Shown: positions 34,380 to 42,896 of the stretch, piece by piece | Layout of the letters: each line of letters begins with the position of its first letter | Numbering within the stretch: position 1 is the stretch's first letter | Assembly (NCBI RefSeq): GCF_003852315.1 | Contig: NZ_CP027762.1 | Location: forward strand, 1,159,501-1,223,500 | DNA from: Pseudomonas sp. LBUM920 | GTDB lineage: Bacteria > Pseudomonadota > Gammaproteobacteria > Pseudomonadales > Pseudomonadaceae | Reading direction: 5' to 3' | DNA: 64,000 nt | Made by a program: the position numbers and the translations under genes | Notes under the pieces: model-generated | Told to the model about the DNA's origin: nothing | Databases searched by the model: none | Seen by the model: only the letters and a program-made list of their open reading frames with translations

Positions 34380-35756
34380 TCAGCACTCCACCCAGCTGAC
34401 CGCCAGGCCGCCCCGTGAAGTTTCTTTGTATTTGTCATGCATGTCGGCGCCGGTGTCGCGCATGGTGCGGATCACCCGGTCGAGGGAAATGAAGTGTTTG
34501 CCGTCACCGCGCAGGGCCATTTGCGTGGCGTTGATCGCCTTGACCGCGGCGATGGCGTTGCGCTCGATGCACGGCACTTGCACCAGGCCGCCGACCGGGT
34601 CGCAGGTCAGGCCGAGGTTGTGTTCCAGGCCGATTTCGGCGGCGTTTTCCAGCTGCTCCGGGGTGGCGCCGAGGATATCGGCCAAACCTGCAGCGGCCAT
34701 CGCGCAGGCGGAACCCACTTCGCCCTGGCAGCCGACTTCGGCGCCGGAGATCGAAGCGTTTTTCTTGCAGAGGATGCCGACGGCGGCGGCAGCCAGGAAG
34801 AAATTGACTACATCGTCATCAGACGCGTCGGCGTTGAACTTCATGTAGTAATGCAGCACCGCCGGGATGATCCCCGCCGCGCCATTGGTTGGCGCAGTGA
34901 CCATGCGCCCGCCAGCGGCGTTTTCTTCGTTGACGGCGAGGGCAAACAGGTTGACCCATTCCATTGCCGACAATGTTGAAGTGATGACATTCGGCTTGCC
35001 GATTTCCAACAGGCTGCGGTGCAATTTCGCCGCGCGGCGTGGCACGTCCAGGCCACCCGGCAAGATGCCTTCATCGCGCAGGCCTTGCTCCACGCATTCG
35101 CGCATGACTGACCAGATGTGCAGCAGGCCGCTGCGGATGTCCTCATCGCTGCGCCACGCGCGTTCGTTGGCCATCATCAGTTCGGAAACCCGCAGACCGT
35201 GCTTGTTGCACAAGGCCAGCAGTTCGACGGCGCTGGAAAAGTCGTAGGGCAATTCAACATCGCTGGTCGGCGCAATGCCGGAAGCGGCTTCGGCCGCTTC
35301 GATGATGAAACCACCGCCCACCGAGTAATAGGTCTGTTCGCTCAGTAGGCCGTTGTCGCCATAGGCGTGCAGGGACATGGCGTTGGGGTGGTAGGGCAGG
35401 CTTTCTTCCAGCAGCAGCAGGTCGGTGTGCCAGTTGAAGGCGATGGCCTGCTTACCTGCGAGCAGCAGTTGGCCGGTTTCGCGCAATTGCTGGATACGTG
35501 CATTGATCGAGGTGGGATCGACGTTGTCTGGCCATTCGCCCATCAGCCCCATCACACAGGCGCGGTCGGTGGCGTGGCCGACACCGGTGGCAGACAGCGA
35601 ACCGTACAGGCGCACCTCGACACGGCGTGTTTGGCTCAACAATTGTTGGTCGGTGAGGGCCTGGGCAAAGGTCGCCGCCGCCCGCATCGGGCCGACGGTA
35701 TGGGAGCTGGACGGGCCGATGCCCACCTTGAATAGATCGAAAACGCTGATAGCCAT
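34380..35756 (-). CDS. sdaA: L-serine ammonia-lyase (single-chain, iron-sulfur)
   Basis: A 458-residue enzyme converting L-serine to pyruvate and ammonia with a [4Fe-4S] cluster. The N-terminal beta domain starts SVFDLFKVGIGPSSSHTVGP. The alpha domain has the cluster region with cysteines in GCQGEVGSAC, LTCDPVGG and VPCIERN. Full family length. It is followed by sdaC and divergent from a LysR regulator, so the three form a serine-use unit. Confidence 0.94.
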   Translation of the reverse strand: MAISVFDLFKVGIGPSSSHTVGPMRAAATFAQALTDQQLLSQTRRVEVRLYGSLSATGVGHATDRACVMGLMGEWPDNVDPTSINARIQQLRETGQLLLAGKQAIAFNWHTDLLLLEESLPYHPNAMSLHAYGDNGLLSEQTYYSVGGGFIIEAAEAASGIAPTSDVELPYDFSSAVELLALCNKHGLRVSELMMANERAWRSDEDIRSGLLHIWSVMRECVEQGLRDEGILPGGLDVPRRAAKLHRSLLEIGKPNVITSTLSAMEWVNLFALAVNEENAAGGRMVTAPTNGAAGIIPAVLHYYMKFNADASDDDVVNFFLAAAAVGILCKKNASISGAEVGCQGEVGSACAMAAAGLADILGATPEQLENAAEIGLEHNLGLTCDPVGGLVQVPCIERNAIAAVKAINATQMALRGDGKHFISLDRVIRTMRDTGADMHDKYKETSRGGLAVSWVEC

Positions 35757-35893
35757 GCTAAAGCCTTACAAGTAATGGAGTAGGAATCGCTGCCATGTTT
35801 TGTAGGACGAGCGGAATTGGCGCGATACTGAGCCTCTGGAACGGCACTGACCAACGAATTATCCTAAGACACCCTTTAGCAGGACTAAACCCT

Positions 35894-36841
35894 ATGACTC
35901 GGCCCCTTCATGGCCAGACGTATGTCTGGTTGCACGTTTTTTCCTGTGCTGCGCGGCATTTGTCGTTCACCCGATGCGCCGAAGAACTGCACATCACACC
36001 GGGGGCGGTGAGCCAACAGATCCGCCAGTTGGAAGAGCGTTTGGGGTTTCGTCTGTTTCACCGACGCGCGCGCGGCGTAGAGCTGAGCGCCGAGGGGCAG
36101 CGGCTGGCGGCGACGGTGGGCGAGGCCTACGGCAGCATTGATGCCGAGTTGCAGCGGCTGGACGCGGGAATGATCAGCGGCACCTTGCGCTTGCGTTCCA
36201 TCCCTTCGTTTCTCGGTAAGTGGCTGACCCCGCGTTTGCCGCGTCTGCAGCAACGGTTTCCGGATATTCAACTGCGCATGGTCGCGGAAGACAGCAGCGT
36301 CGCCCTGCATGAGGGCGATTTCGACTTGGCCATCGACTTGAACGACGGCAGCTATCCCGGGCTGTTATCCACAGCCTTGCTCGATGAGCAGATTTTCCCG
36401 GTGTGCGCACCCAGCTTGCTGCGTGGGCGTCCGCCACTGCATGGCCCGGCCGACCTGGTGCATTTTCCGCTGTTGCACGACATAACCGCCTGGCGTGGGA
36501 GTTATGAATACGCTGAGTGGGAGTTTTACTTGAATGCCATCGGCTATCACCACGCCGATGTACGGCGTGGGCACACGTTCAACCGCAATCACTTGACCAT
36601 CGAGGCCGCCATTGCCGGCATGGGCGTGGCGATTGCACGGCGAACCTTGCTCAATGACGAGCTGGAGCGTGGCACTTTAATCGTCCCGTTCGGCGTCGCG
36701 GTGCCGAACCATAAACGCTACGTGCTGCTGTATGCGCCGGGCGCGCTGAGCCATCCGGGCGTACGCGCGGTGCATGACTGGCTGGTGGAGGAAGCGGGGA
36801 TTTTTCGCGGATTGCACCCGTTGGGAGAGGGGCAATTGTAA
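35894..36841 (+). CDS. LysR-family regulator next to sdaA
   Basis: 315 residues. The N-terminal HTH (FTRCAEELHITPGAVSQQIR, then LEERLGFRLFHR) resembles the GcvA/DsdC subgroup, followed by the co-inducer domain. ATG 35894 puts the HTH at the usual place near residue 20. It is divergent from sdaA across 137 bp and so is the likely regulator of the sdaA-sdaC operon, possibly with serine or glycine as signal; this is inference. Confidence 0.85.
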   Translation: MTRPLHGQTYVWLHVFSCAARHLSFTRCAEELHITPGAVSQQIRQLEERLGFRLFHRRARGVELSAEGQRLAATVGEAYGSIDAELQRLDAGMISGTLRLRSIPSFLGKWLTPRLPRLQQRFPDIQLRMVAEDSSVALHEGDFDLAIDLNDGSYPGLLSTALLDEQIFPVCAPSLLRGRPPLHGPADLVHFPLLHDITAWRGSYEYAEWEFYLNAIGYHHADVRRGHTFNRNHLTIEAAIAGMGVAIARRTLLNDELERGTLIVPFGVAVPNHKRYVLLYAPGALSHPGVRAVHDWLVEEAGIFRGLHPLGEGQL

Positions 36842-37054
36842 GGTTGGCTAAGCGTAAGAAGATGTAACTAACTCCCCACCCTAACAGCGTTTTTGCTCGT
36901 CGTCAGGCTTAATTCGTAATATGGAATTTATCTTTGCAAAGGGGTTGAATTGTTCTTCTGAGTGCTCAATTGTGTAAACAAGAGGTCATGGTTTCACCAC
37001 CCCGGTGTTGCAGTTTGTGACCTCCTGCGAGCTAGCTGAAATAAGGGAAGAACT

Positions 37055-37465
37055 ATGCAAATCCAAGTCAATAGCGATAACCATATTGAAAGCAGCATCC
37101 GACTGGAGGAGTGGGTACGTACTACCATTGAGAGCACGCTCGAACGTTACGAAGAAGACCTGACCCGCGTCGAGGTCTACCTGAAAGACGAGAATGGCGA
37201 CAAGCCTGGTCCCCACGATTTGAGTTGCCGCCTGGAAGCACGGCCAAAGGGCCATCAACCACTGTCGGTATTGCACAAGGCCGACACCCTGGAACAGGCA
37301 ATTGATGGCGCAGCCACCAAGCTTGAGCATGCGCTGGAGCATCTGTACGGAAAGTTACGCGGCAAACCACGCGCCGCTGGGCAAGCTCTGCCTGATACCA
37401 AGGCCGACGAGGCCGAACTCGAAGAGGAATTTCTGGAAAACGAACAGGCTGCGCTTAACGGCTGA
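37055..37465 (+). CDS. Ribosome hibernation factor-like protein (HPF/RaiA fold)
   Basis: 136 residues with the beta-alpha-beta-beta-beta-alpha fold of HPF/YfiA: MQIQVNSDNHIESSIRLEEW, then RVEVYLKDENGDKPG and a second helix (TLEQAIDGAATKLEHALEHL), ending in an acidic tail. Such proteins bind the 30S decoding region in slow growth. It is not the canonical hpf next to rpoN, so it may be a specialised paralogue. It is followed by a strong terminator. Confidence 0.83.
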   Translation: MQIQVNSDNHIESSIRLEEWVRTTIESTLERYEEDLTRVEVYLKDENGDKPGPHDLSCRLEARPKGHQPLSVLHKADTLEQAIDGAATKLEHALEHLYGKLRGKPRAAGQALPDTKADEAELEEEFLENEQAALNG

Positions 37466-37491
37466 TAGCTGAGTGTTTTTTCAATCCAATC

Positions 37492-37524
37492 AAACGGGCC
37501 TGCATCTGCAGGCCCGTTTTTGTT
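37492..37524. terminator. Bidirectional Rho-independent terminator
   Basis: A perfect 13-bp stem (37492-37504 with 37507-37519) with a 2-nt spacer and T-runs on both sides (a TTTTTT run also lies at 37476-37481). It lies between the convergent hibernation-factor and MFS genes. Confidence 0.9.
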
Positions 37525-39035
37525 TAGCTGCCGCGTCGAAAGAAATACCTGCTCAACAACGCCAATCCGCAAGCGCCTATGCCGGCAAAAAGCATCGCCC
37601 AACCGGCGCCATGGCGCAGGGCCGCCTGGGCATCTGCGGGTGCGAGCATCGGCGTGTCCAACTTGCCTGCAGCGATGTTCTGGCTGATCGCGGGCCAATC
37701 CAGGGCCGTGGCATCGGGCAACAGGCCAGAGAGGTGATGACCGATGCCGAGCAACAGCACCAGGCCCATCAGCGCGATGTTAAGTGCCAGCGTGATCAGT
37801 CGCGCACTCAGGTCAATGCCCGAGGCCATGCCCGCGCGGTCGGCCGAGACGGAGCCGGTGGTGGTGTTGGTGGTCGGTGAGTTGGTCAGTGCCAGCCCCA
37901 CGCCAGCCGTCACGCAGCTGAAAAGCACGAGTACGACGCTCGGATGTTCGGCGCCATTGGCCGCCGCCATGGCCATAAAACCCGCACCCATCAGGCCCAG
38001 GCCCAGCGGGATGATGCGGTCGGCGCCATAGCGCAGGGCCAGGCGTTCAGCCAGCGGCGGCACCAGCAAGGTGGGCAAGGTGTAGGCGAGCAGGGCGCCG
38101 CCGGTGGTCATGGTGTCGTAGCCCAGGCCCGCCTGGAAGTAGAGCGGCAGGTAGATCATGAACGGCCAGAAGCTGAAGTTCATGCCAATCGAACCCATCA
38201 AGGCGCCGTTGAAGCGCTGAATACGAAACACCGAGAAATCGAACATCGGGTGAGTGCTGCGGCGCTCGACAGCGATGAACAGCAGCAGCGCCATCAGCGA
38301 CAAGCCCGCCCAGCCCAGCATGGCCGGTGAGCCGAAACCATGCTCGCTGCCCTGAGTGATGAAGTAGACCAGGGCGAACACCGACAGTGTCAGGGTCAGC
38401 ATGCCCGCAATATCCAGACGATGGCCGGCCGGGTCGCGCGACTCCTGCACGCTGATGCGCAGCAGTACCAAGGTCAACAATGTCAGCGGCGCATGTACCA
38501 GGAACACCCAGCGCCAGTCCGCGATTGCCAGAATCAACGCCCCTACCATCGGCCCGAAGCCAAGGCCCACGCCCGCGATCACGCCCCAAATCGCGAAGGC
38601 ACGCGCACGCGTCGTGGGTTCACGGAACTGGTGCGAAAGAATCGCGAACTGACAGATCATCATCGCGCCCGCGCCCACGCCCTGAACAAAACGCGCTGCG
38701 ATCAGCGTGGATGCATTGTTTGCCAGGCCACATGCCAGCGAGGCCAGGCCAAACAGCCATAAGCACAGCACCAGCATGCGTCGCCGGCCAAAGCGATCAG
38801 CCAGTGTGCCGGCTGCCATCAATACGCTGGTGCAGGCCAGGGTGTAAGCATTCATGATCCATTGGGCATCCTGAAAACCTGTGCCCAGTTGCTGTTCCAG
38901 GGTGGGAAGGATGACCGGCACGCTGGAGATTTCCAGGCCAAACATCAGGGCGACGAGGCAGACGGCGGTGAGGGCAAGGCTATCTCTGGCGGTGCGCGGA
39001 GCGCTGACGGCCGATACAGCGGCGGCGGGCGGCAT
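37524..39035 (-). CDS. MFS multidrug transporter, DHA2 family (14 helices)
   Basis: A 503-residue drug:H+ antiporter-like pump of the EmrB/QacA group. Helix 1 ends FGLEISSVPVILPTLEQQL; the helix 4-5 motif C region and WIMNAYTLACTSVLMAAG are typical, with loop motif DRFGRRRMLVL. ATG 39035 has AAGGAA upstream; the longer frame reaching into the neighbouring gene is not real. It is divergent from a LysR regulator that probably controls it. Substrate unknown. Confidence 0.88.
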   Translation of the reverse strand: MPPAAAVSAVSAPRTARDSLALTAVCLVALMFGLEISSVPVILPTLEQQLGTGFQDAQWIMNAYTLACTSVLMAAGTLADRFGRRRMLVLCLWLFGLASLACGLANNASTLIAARFVQGVGAGAMMICQFAILSHQFREPTTRARAFAIWGVIAGVGLGFGPMVGALILAIADWRWVFLVHAPLTLLTLVLLRISVQESRDPAGHRLDIAGMLTLTLSVFALVYFITQGSEHGFGSPAMLGWAGLSLMALLLFIAVERRSTHPMFDFSVFRIQRFNGALMGSIGMNFSFWPFMIYLPLYFQAGLGYDTMTTGGALLAYTLPTLLVPPLAERLALRYGADRIIPLGLGLMGAGFMAMAAANGAEHPSVVLVLFSCVTAGVGLALTNSPTTNTTTGSVSADRAGMASGIDLSARLITLALNIALMGLVLLLGIGHHLSGLLPDATALDWPAISQNIAAGKLDTPMLAPADAQAALRHGAGWAMLFAGIGACGLALLSRYFFRRGS

Positions 39036-39086
39036 GGGGTGTTCCTTACGGTTGAGTGAAACCCTATTCTCGCGGGAACAGATTTC

Positions 39087-39101
39087 CTTATTCGTGATAA
39101 G
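39087..39101. promoter_or_regulatory. Candidate LysR operator between pump and regulator genes
   Basis: CTTAT-N5-ATAAG at 39087-39101 is a perfect palindrome containing the LysR T-N11-A pattern. A second GATAAGG segment at 39111-39117 could be the activation site. The gap between the two divergent genes is only 105 bp. Confidence 0.55.
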
Positions 39102-39140
39102 TTTTCCTTTGATAAGGGAATCAAGAGCGACAATAGAATC

Positions 39141-40013
39141 ATGGCCACTCCGCGTTTTGATGGCGTTGAACTCTTTCTGCAGATCGTCGAAAGCGGCAAC
39201 CTGACCGAGGCCGCCGAGCGGCTCAACCTCACGCGCTCTGCGGTGGGTAAAGGTTTGGCGCGACTGGAAGCCCGCCTGGGCACCTGCCTGTTGCAGCGTT
39301 CCACCCGCCGCCAGCGTCTGACCGAAGACGGGCAGGCGTACTACGAGCATTGCTTGCGCGCACTGGCCGAGTTGGAAGCCGCCGAGTCGGTGCTGGAGAG
39401 TGGCCGCCAACAGCCGCGTGGGCGGTTAAGGGCGAGCCTGCCGCTGGCGTTTGGTCACCACTACGCGGCGCCTGCTTTGTGGGGCTTGATGGACCGTTAT
39501 CCACAATTAGAGGTCGAGATCTCGTTCTCTGACCGGCTGATAGACCTGGCACAGGAAGGCTTCGACGTGGCCGTGCGCATTGGCCCGCTGCCGGACACCG
39601 ACCGCCTGAGCGCACGCCGTTTGGGCGAGCAGTCCGTGGGGTTGGCCGCCTCACCGGCGTACTTGCAACGTGTCGGGCCAATTGAGTGTATTGATGACCT
39701 CGCCAGCCACCGAGGCATTGCCTACCGTTGCAACAATTTGTATCGCTCGGGGATGACATCGCCTTTGGTGCTGGACGACCTCCAGGCCGTGGCCGATGCC
39801 GCTATCGCCGGCGTGGGCCTGGCCTGGCTGCCGAGTTGGTTGATTGCGCACTATGTGCTGCGCGGCCAACTGCAAGCGGTCCTGCCGAGCCACCGCGACC
39901 AGCCTGCACCGATCCATGTGATTTGGCCCACGGCCGCACACATGCCGGCGAAGACGCGTTGCGCAATCGATGCCCTGGTCGCCGGCACCCCAAGTTGCCT
40001 GGCGGGTAGCTGA
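39141..40013 (+). CDS. LysR-family regulator of the DHA2 pump
   Basis: 290 residues. The HTH is at about 8-66 (NLTEAAERLNLTRSAVGKGL, then RLEARLGTCLLQRSTR) and the substrate-binding domain follows (PQLEVEISFSDRLIDLAQEG). It belongs to the group that commonly regulates a divergent exporter or oxidoreductase gene. It starts at ATG 39141 in the 105-bp divergent gap holding a T-N11-A palindrome. Inducer unknown. Confidence 0.87.
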   Translation: MATPRFDGVELFLQIVESGNLTEAAERLNLTRSAVGKGLARLEARLGTCLLQRSTRRQRLTEDGQAYYEHCLRALAELEAAESVLESGRQQPRGRLRASLPLAFGHHYAAPALWGLMDRYPQLEVEISFSDRLIDLAQEGFDVAVRIGPLPDTDRLSARRLGEQSVGLAASPAYLQRVGPIECIDDLASHRGIAYRCNNLYRSGMTSPLVLDDLQAVADAAIAGVGLAWLPSWLIAHYVLRGQLQAVLPSHRDQPAPIHVIWPTAAHMPAKTRCAIDALVAGTPSCLAGS

Positions 40014-40036
40014 CCCTGACCAACAACCCCGATCCC

Positions 40037-40149
40037 CTGTGGGAGCTGTCGAGCTTAAGCGAGGCTGCGACAATCGGTGGGTCAGGCACCTTGTATAGCG
40101 CCAGTACCCCCGCCTTCGCAGCCTCGCCGGGGCTCGACAGCTCCCACAG
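40037..40149. repeat. Inverted-pair repeat, CTGTGGGAGCTGTCGAGC family, copy 1
   Basis: Left arm CTGTGGGAGCTGTCGAGC, then AGCGAGGCTGCGA; right arm is the reverse complement with GCAGCCTCG. This family differs from the GCGGGCTTGC REPINs elsewhere in the window. Confidence 0.88.
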
Positions 40150-40270
40150 TTAATCTCTATTGCGGGCGAGATTTGTACTTGTCGCGATGCTTTTGTGAGC
40201 CGGGGCTCGACAGCTCCCACAGTTGATCTCTATTGCGGGCGATATTTGTACGTGCGAGATGCTTTTGTGA
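40126..40270. repeat. 73-bp tandem duplication containing a REPIN arm
   Basis: Two direct copies, 40126-40198 and 40199-40270, differ at only a few positions. Each starts GCCGGGGCTCGACAGCTCCC (one REPIN right arm) and ends GATGCTTTTGTGA. The second copy lacks a matching left arm, so the array is not a normal inverted pair. Confidence 0.9.
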
Positions 40271-40300
40271 ACCGAGGTTTGACTGACAAAAACAAATCCC

Positions 40301-40412
40301 CTGTGGGAGCTGTCGAGCCCCAGCGAGGCTGCGAAAGCGGTGGGTCAGGCACCTTGGATAGCACCTGTACCGCCGCCTTCGCAGCCTCGCCGGGGCTCGA
40401 CAGCTCCCACAG
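40301..40412. repeat. Inverted-pair repeat, CTGTGGGAGCTGTCGAGC family, copy 2
   Basis: Same family and length as the copy at 40037, with both arms and the inner GCGAGGCTGCGA/GCAGCCTCGC pairing intact. Together with the 73-bp duplication it fills the 457-bp gap between the LysR gene and fecA; I see no gene there. Confidence 0.88.
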
Positions 40413-40470
40413 GGGTTTGCGTTGTTTGTAAGATCCCAGTCCTTGGCCGGTGCTTTTATGACTCAGGCAA

Positions 40471-42807
40471 TCAGAACGCGATGGACGTCTGCACATACAC
40501 CGTGCGCGGCTCACCGACGTATTTGCCTTTGTTGTTATCGTCGAACGAGCGGGTGTAGTACTGCTTGTTGAGGATATTTTTCACACCGACTGCCACGTTC
40601 AAATCCGACAGCTGTGGGCCGAAGTCGTACGCCGCGCGGCTGCTGAACAGCATGTAGCCTGGGATGCGTCCGGTACTGCCGTCGGCACTTTCCGCCTGGG
40701 TGTTGGCGTTGTCGGCGAACTGGCTGCTCTGGTAGCTGCTGTCCAGGTTGAGTTTCCAGCGACCTTCGGTGTAACCGACGCCCACGGTGCCTTTGTGCTT
40801 GGAGGAGAAGGGCACGCGATTACCCTTGTTCGGGCCGTCTTCGCGGATGGTCGCGTCGACGTAGGCGTAGGTGGCATACACGTCAAAACCGGCCAGCGCC
40901 GGGCTTAGCCCGTCGAGGGCGTAGTTGAGGCTCGACTCGATGCCTTGATGGCGCGTTTCGCCGCGGGCGATCACCGAGTCGTTGATCTGGTTGCTGTCGT
41001 ACTGGTTGTCGAAGTTGATCAGGAACGCGCCGATTTCCGCACGCAGGGTGCCGTTGTCATAACGCGTGCCGAGTTCCCAGGTGCGGGCTTTTTCCGGTTT
41101 CACTTCGCCGCTGCTTACGCGGTTCGGCATCTGGCTGTACTGCACGCTGCCGAACGAGCCTTCAGTGTTGGCGTAGAGGTTCCAGTCTTCGGTCAGGTGG
41201 TAAAGCACGTTCAACGCCGGCAGCGCGGTGTTGTAGTCGCCCTTGTACTTGACGTTGGTCAGGTTGTTGGTCTGCTGGGACTCGATCATCTCGTAGCGGA
41301 TACCTGGGGTGATGGTCCACTTGCCGATATCGATGCGGTCATCGACGAAAAACGCGTTGGCCTCGGTGGCGCCACGCGTGTCGCGGTCGTTGCGGCTGTT
41401 GGTGTCGGGCAGTTGCTGGTTGGCGCTGATCGGCGTGCGGTAGCGCAACTCGTGCCCGGCTTCGTTGATGTAGCGGTAGCCGATGCCCACTTCGTGGCTG
41501 GTGGGGCCAAGGTCGAAGCCTTGGGTGAAGCGGGTTTCGAGGCCGCGTACCCAGTACTCGCGCGGCGACAGCGAAAGGAAGTTGCCCTGATCCAGATAGC
41601 CATTACGCAACGTGGTGGTGAAGAAGGTGTTGGCGGTGAATTCGCGGCGGTCTTCCTGGTAGCGGTAACCGGCGTTGAACATCGTACGGCGGCCCCAGAA
41701 TTTGTCGTAGGGGCGGGTGGACTGATATGGGTCGGCCTTGTAGTCCTTGACGTTCAAACCACCGGGCATATCGGCCTGGCCTTCGTAGTACTGCGCCATG
41801 GCGTTGAAGCTGTTGGCGTCGTCCAACTGGTATTTGCCTTTGAGGATCAAGTCGTCAATGCGCGTGTTGCTGTTTTCGCGCCAGTCGCCGCCACGGGTGC
41901 CGGAATACAAAATGGCGCCGCCCAGGCCATTGTCAGCCGTCCCGCCTGCCAGCAGGTTGCCGGTGGTTTTGAAGCCATCATGGCTGGAGGACGGGCTGGT
42001 CTCGGTCTGCAAGCCGCCTTTGACGGTGGGGGCGTCCGGGATTGCGCGGGTCACGAAGTTGACGATGCCACCGACGTTTTGCGGGCCGTAACGTACCGCG
42101 CCGCCGCCGCGTACCACGTCCACGGCGTCCATGTTGCCCATGCTGATTGGGGCAAAGGACAGCTGCGGTTGGCCATACGGCGCGAAGGGCACCGGGATGC
42201 CATCCATCAAGACGGTGGAGCGCGAGGCCAGGCGCGGGTTGAGCCCACGGATGCCGAAGTTCAGCGCCATGTCGTGGCTGCCGGTGCCGTTGTTTTCCGG
42301 GGCGTTGACGCCGGGAATGCGGTTGAGCACGTCACGCGCCTGGGTGGCACCCTGGCGCTCGAACTCGTCGCGGCGGATCACATCACGCGCGCCAGGGTGT
42401 TCGAACACGTTGGTTTGCGCCGCATCGCCGAGCCAGTCGCCGACCACGTTTGACGTTTGCAATTGGAGAGTGGCCGGGGCGCTGGCCGGTTGCAGGCTGT
42501 AGGCGTTATCGCCCTCGGCGCGCGCTTGCAGGCCGGTGCCTTCAAGGAGTTTTTGCAAGCCTTCGTCGGCGCTGTAATTGCCCGACAAACCCCGACTCTG
42601 CATACCCGCTGTGACCTGGGAGCCGAACGAAATCAGCACGCCCGCCTCGCGACCAAATTGGTTCAGCGCGGCTTCCAGGGTTGCTGGGGCGATGTGGTAA
42701 GGCTTGGCATCCGCGGCCATTACAGAGGGCAGCGCGGTAAGACTCAGGCTGGCGCCCAGTAGGAGTTGGCGCAAGGTGCGGGCAAGAAGCGTCGGTTGCT
42801 GGGGCAT
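40471..42807 (-). CDS. fecA: Ferric citrate outer-membrane receptor FecA
   Basis: A 778-residue TonB-dependent receptor importing diferric dicitrate and sensing it. Signal peptide about 1-31; STN signalling domain about 38-106; TonB-box region near 118; plug with FEHPGARDVIRR and ENNGTGSHDMALNFGIRGLN; and a barrel containing TEGSFGSVQYSQ. These stretches are nearly the same as E. coli FecA, so the substrate call is strong. ATG 42807 is chosen as it gives the signal peptide. It follows fecI and fecR, but fecBCDE transport genes are absent here. Confidence 0.94.
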   Translation of the reverse strand: MPQQPTLLARTLRQLLLGASLSLTALPSVMAADAKPYHIAPATLEAALNQFGREAGVLISFGSQVTAGMQSRGLSGNYSADEGLQKLLEGTGLQARAEGDNAYSLQPASAPATLQLQTSNVVGDWLGDAAQTNVFEHPGARDVIRRDEFERQGATQARDVLNRIPGVNAPENNGTGSHDMALNFGIRGLNPRLASRSTVLMDGIPVPFAPYGQPQLSFAPISMGNMDAVDVVRGGGAVRYGPQNVGGIVNFVTRAIPDAPTVKGGLQTETSPSSSHDGFKTTGNLLAGGTADNGLGGAILYSGTRGGDWRENSNTRIDDLILKGKYQLDDANSFNAMAQYYEGQADMPGGLNVKDYKADPYQSTRPYDKFWGRRTMFNAGYRYQEDRREFTANTFFTTTLRNGYLDQGNFLSLSPREYWVRGLETRFTQGFDLGPTSHEVGIGYRYINEAGHELRYRTPISANQQLPDTNSRNDRDTRGATEANAFFVDDRIDIGKWTITPGIRYEMIESQQTNNLTNVKYKGDYNTALPALNVLYHLTEDWNLYANTEGSFGSVQYSQMPNRVSSGEVKPEKARTWELGTRYDNGTLRAEIGAFLINFDNQYDSNQINDSVIARGETRHQGIESSLNYALDGLSPALAGFDVYATYAYVDATIREDGPNKGNRVPFSSKHKGTVGVGYTEGRWKLNLDSSYQSSQFADNANTQAESADGSTGRIPGYMLFSSRAAYDFGPQLSDLNVAVGVKNILNKQYYTRSFDDNNKGKYVGEPRTVYVQTSIAF

Positions 42808-42880
42808 GAAGGGCGGTCCTGAGAAGGTAGGATCAAGGTGGCTTTCCTTCTCTGTCACGCGAGGTGTGGAAAACGGCTCA

Positions 42881-42894
42881 TATTTTCTAAAATA
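42881..42894. promoter_or_regulatory. AT-rich palindrome between fecR and fecA
   Basis: TATTTT-CT-AAAATA, in the 89-bp gap ahead of fecA. On the minus strand it reads AAATTATTTTAGAAAATATG, close to the AAATTATTTTCAAAATAACG ahead of the receptor gene at 19268. It could be a FecI-dependent promoter part or a Fur site. Confidence 0.45.
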
Positions 42895-42896
42895 AT

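Noticed and set aside
36919..36935. A sigma-54-like promoter (TGG...TTTGCA) before the hibernation-factor gene
   Set aside because: The distance between the GG and GC elements is one base too long; sigma-54 spacing is strict.
37524..39410. A 628-residue version of the DHA2 pump
   Set aside because: The extra N-terminus would run through the divergent LysR gene; ATG 39035 has a ribosome site and begins the first helix region.
40945..42453. A 502-codon plus-strand frame opposite fecA
   Set aside because: fecA is near-identical in motifs to E. coli FecA; the antisense frame has no ribosome site or domain.
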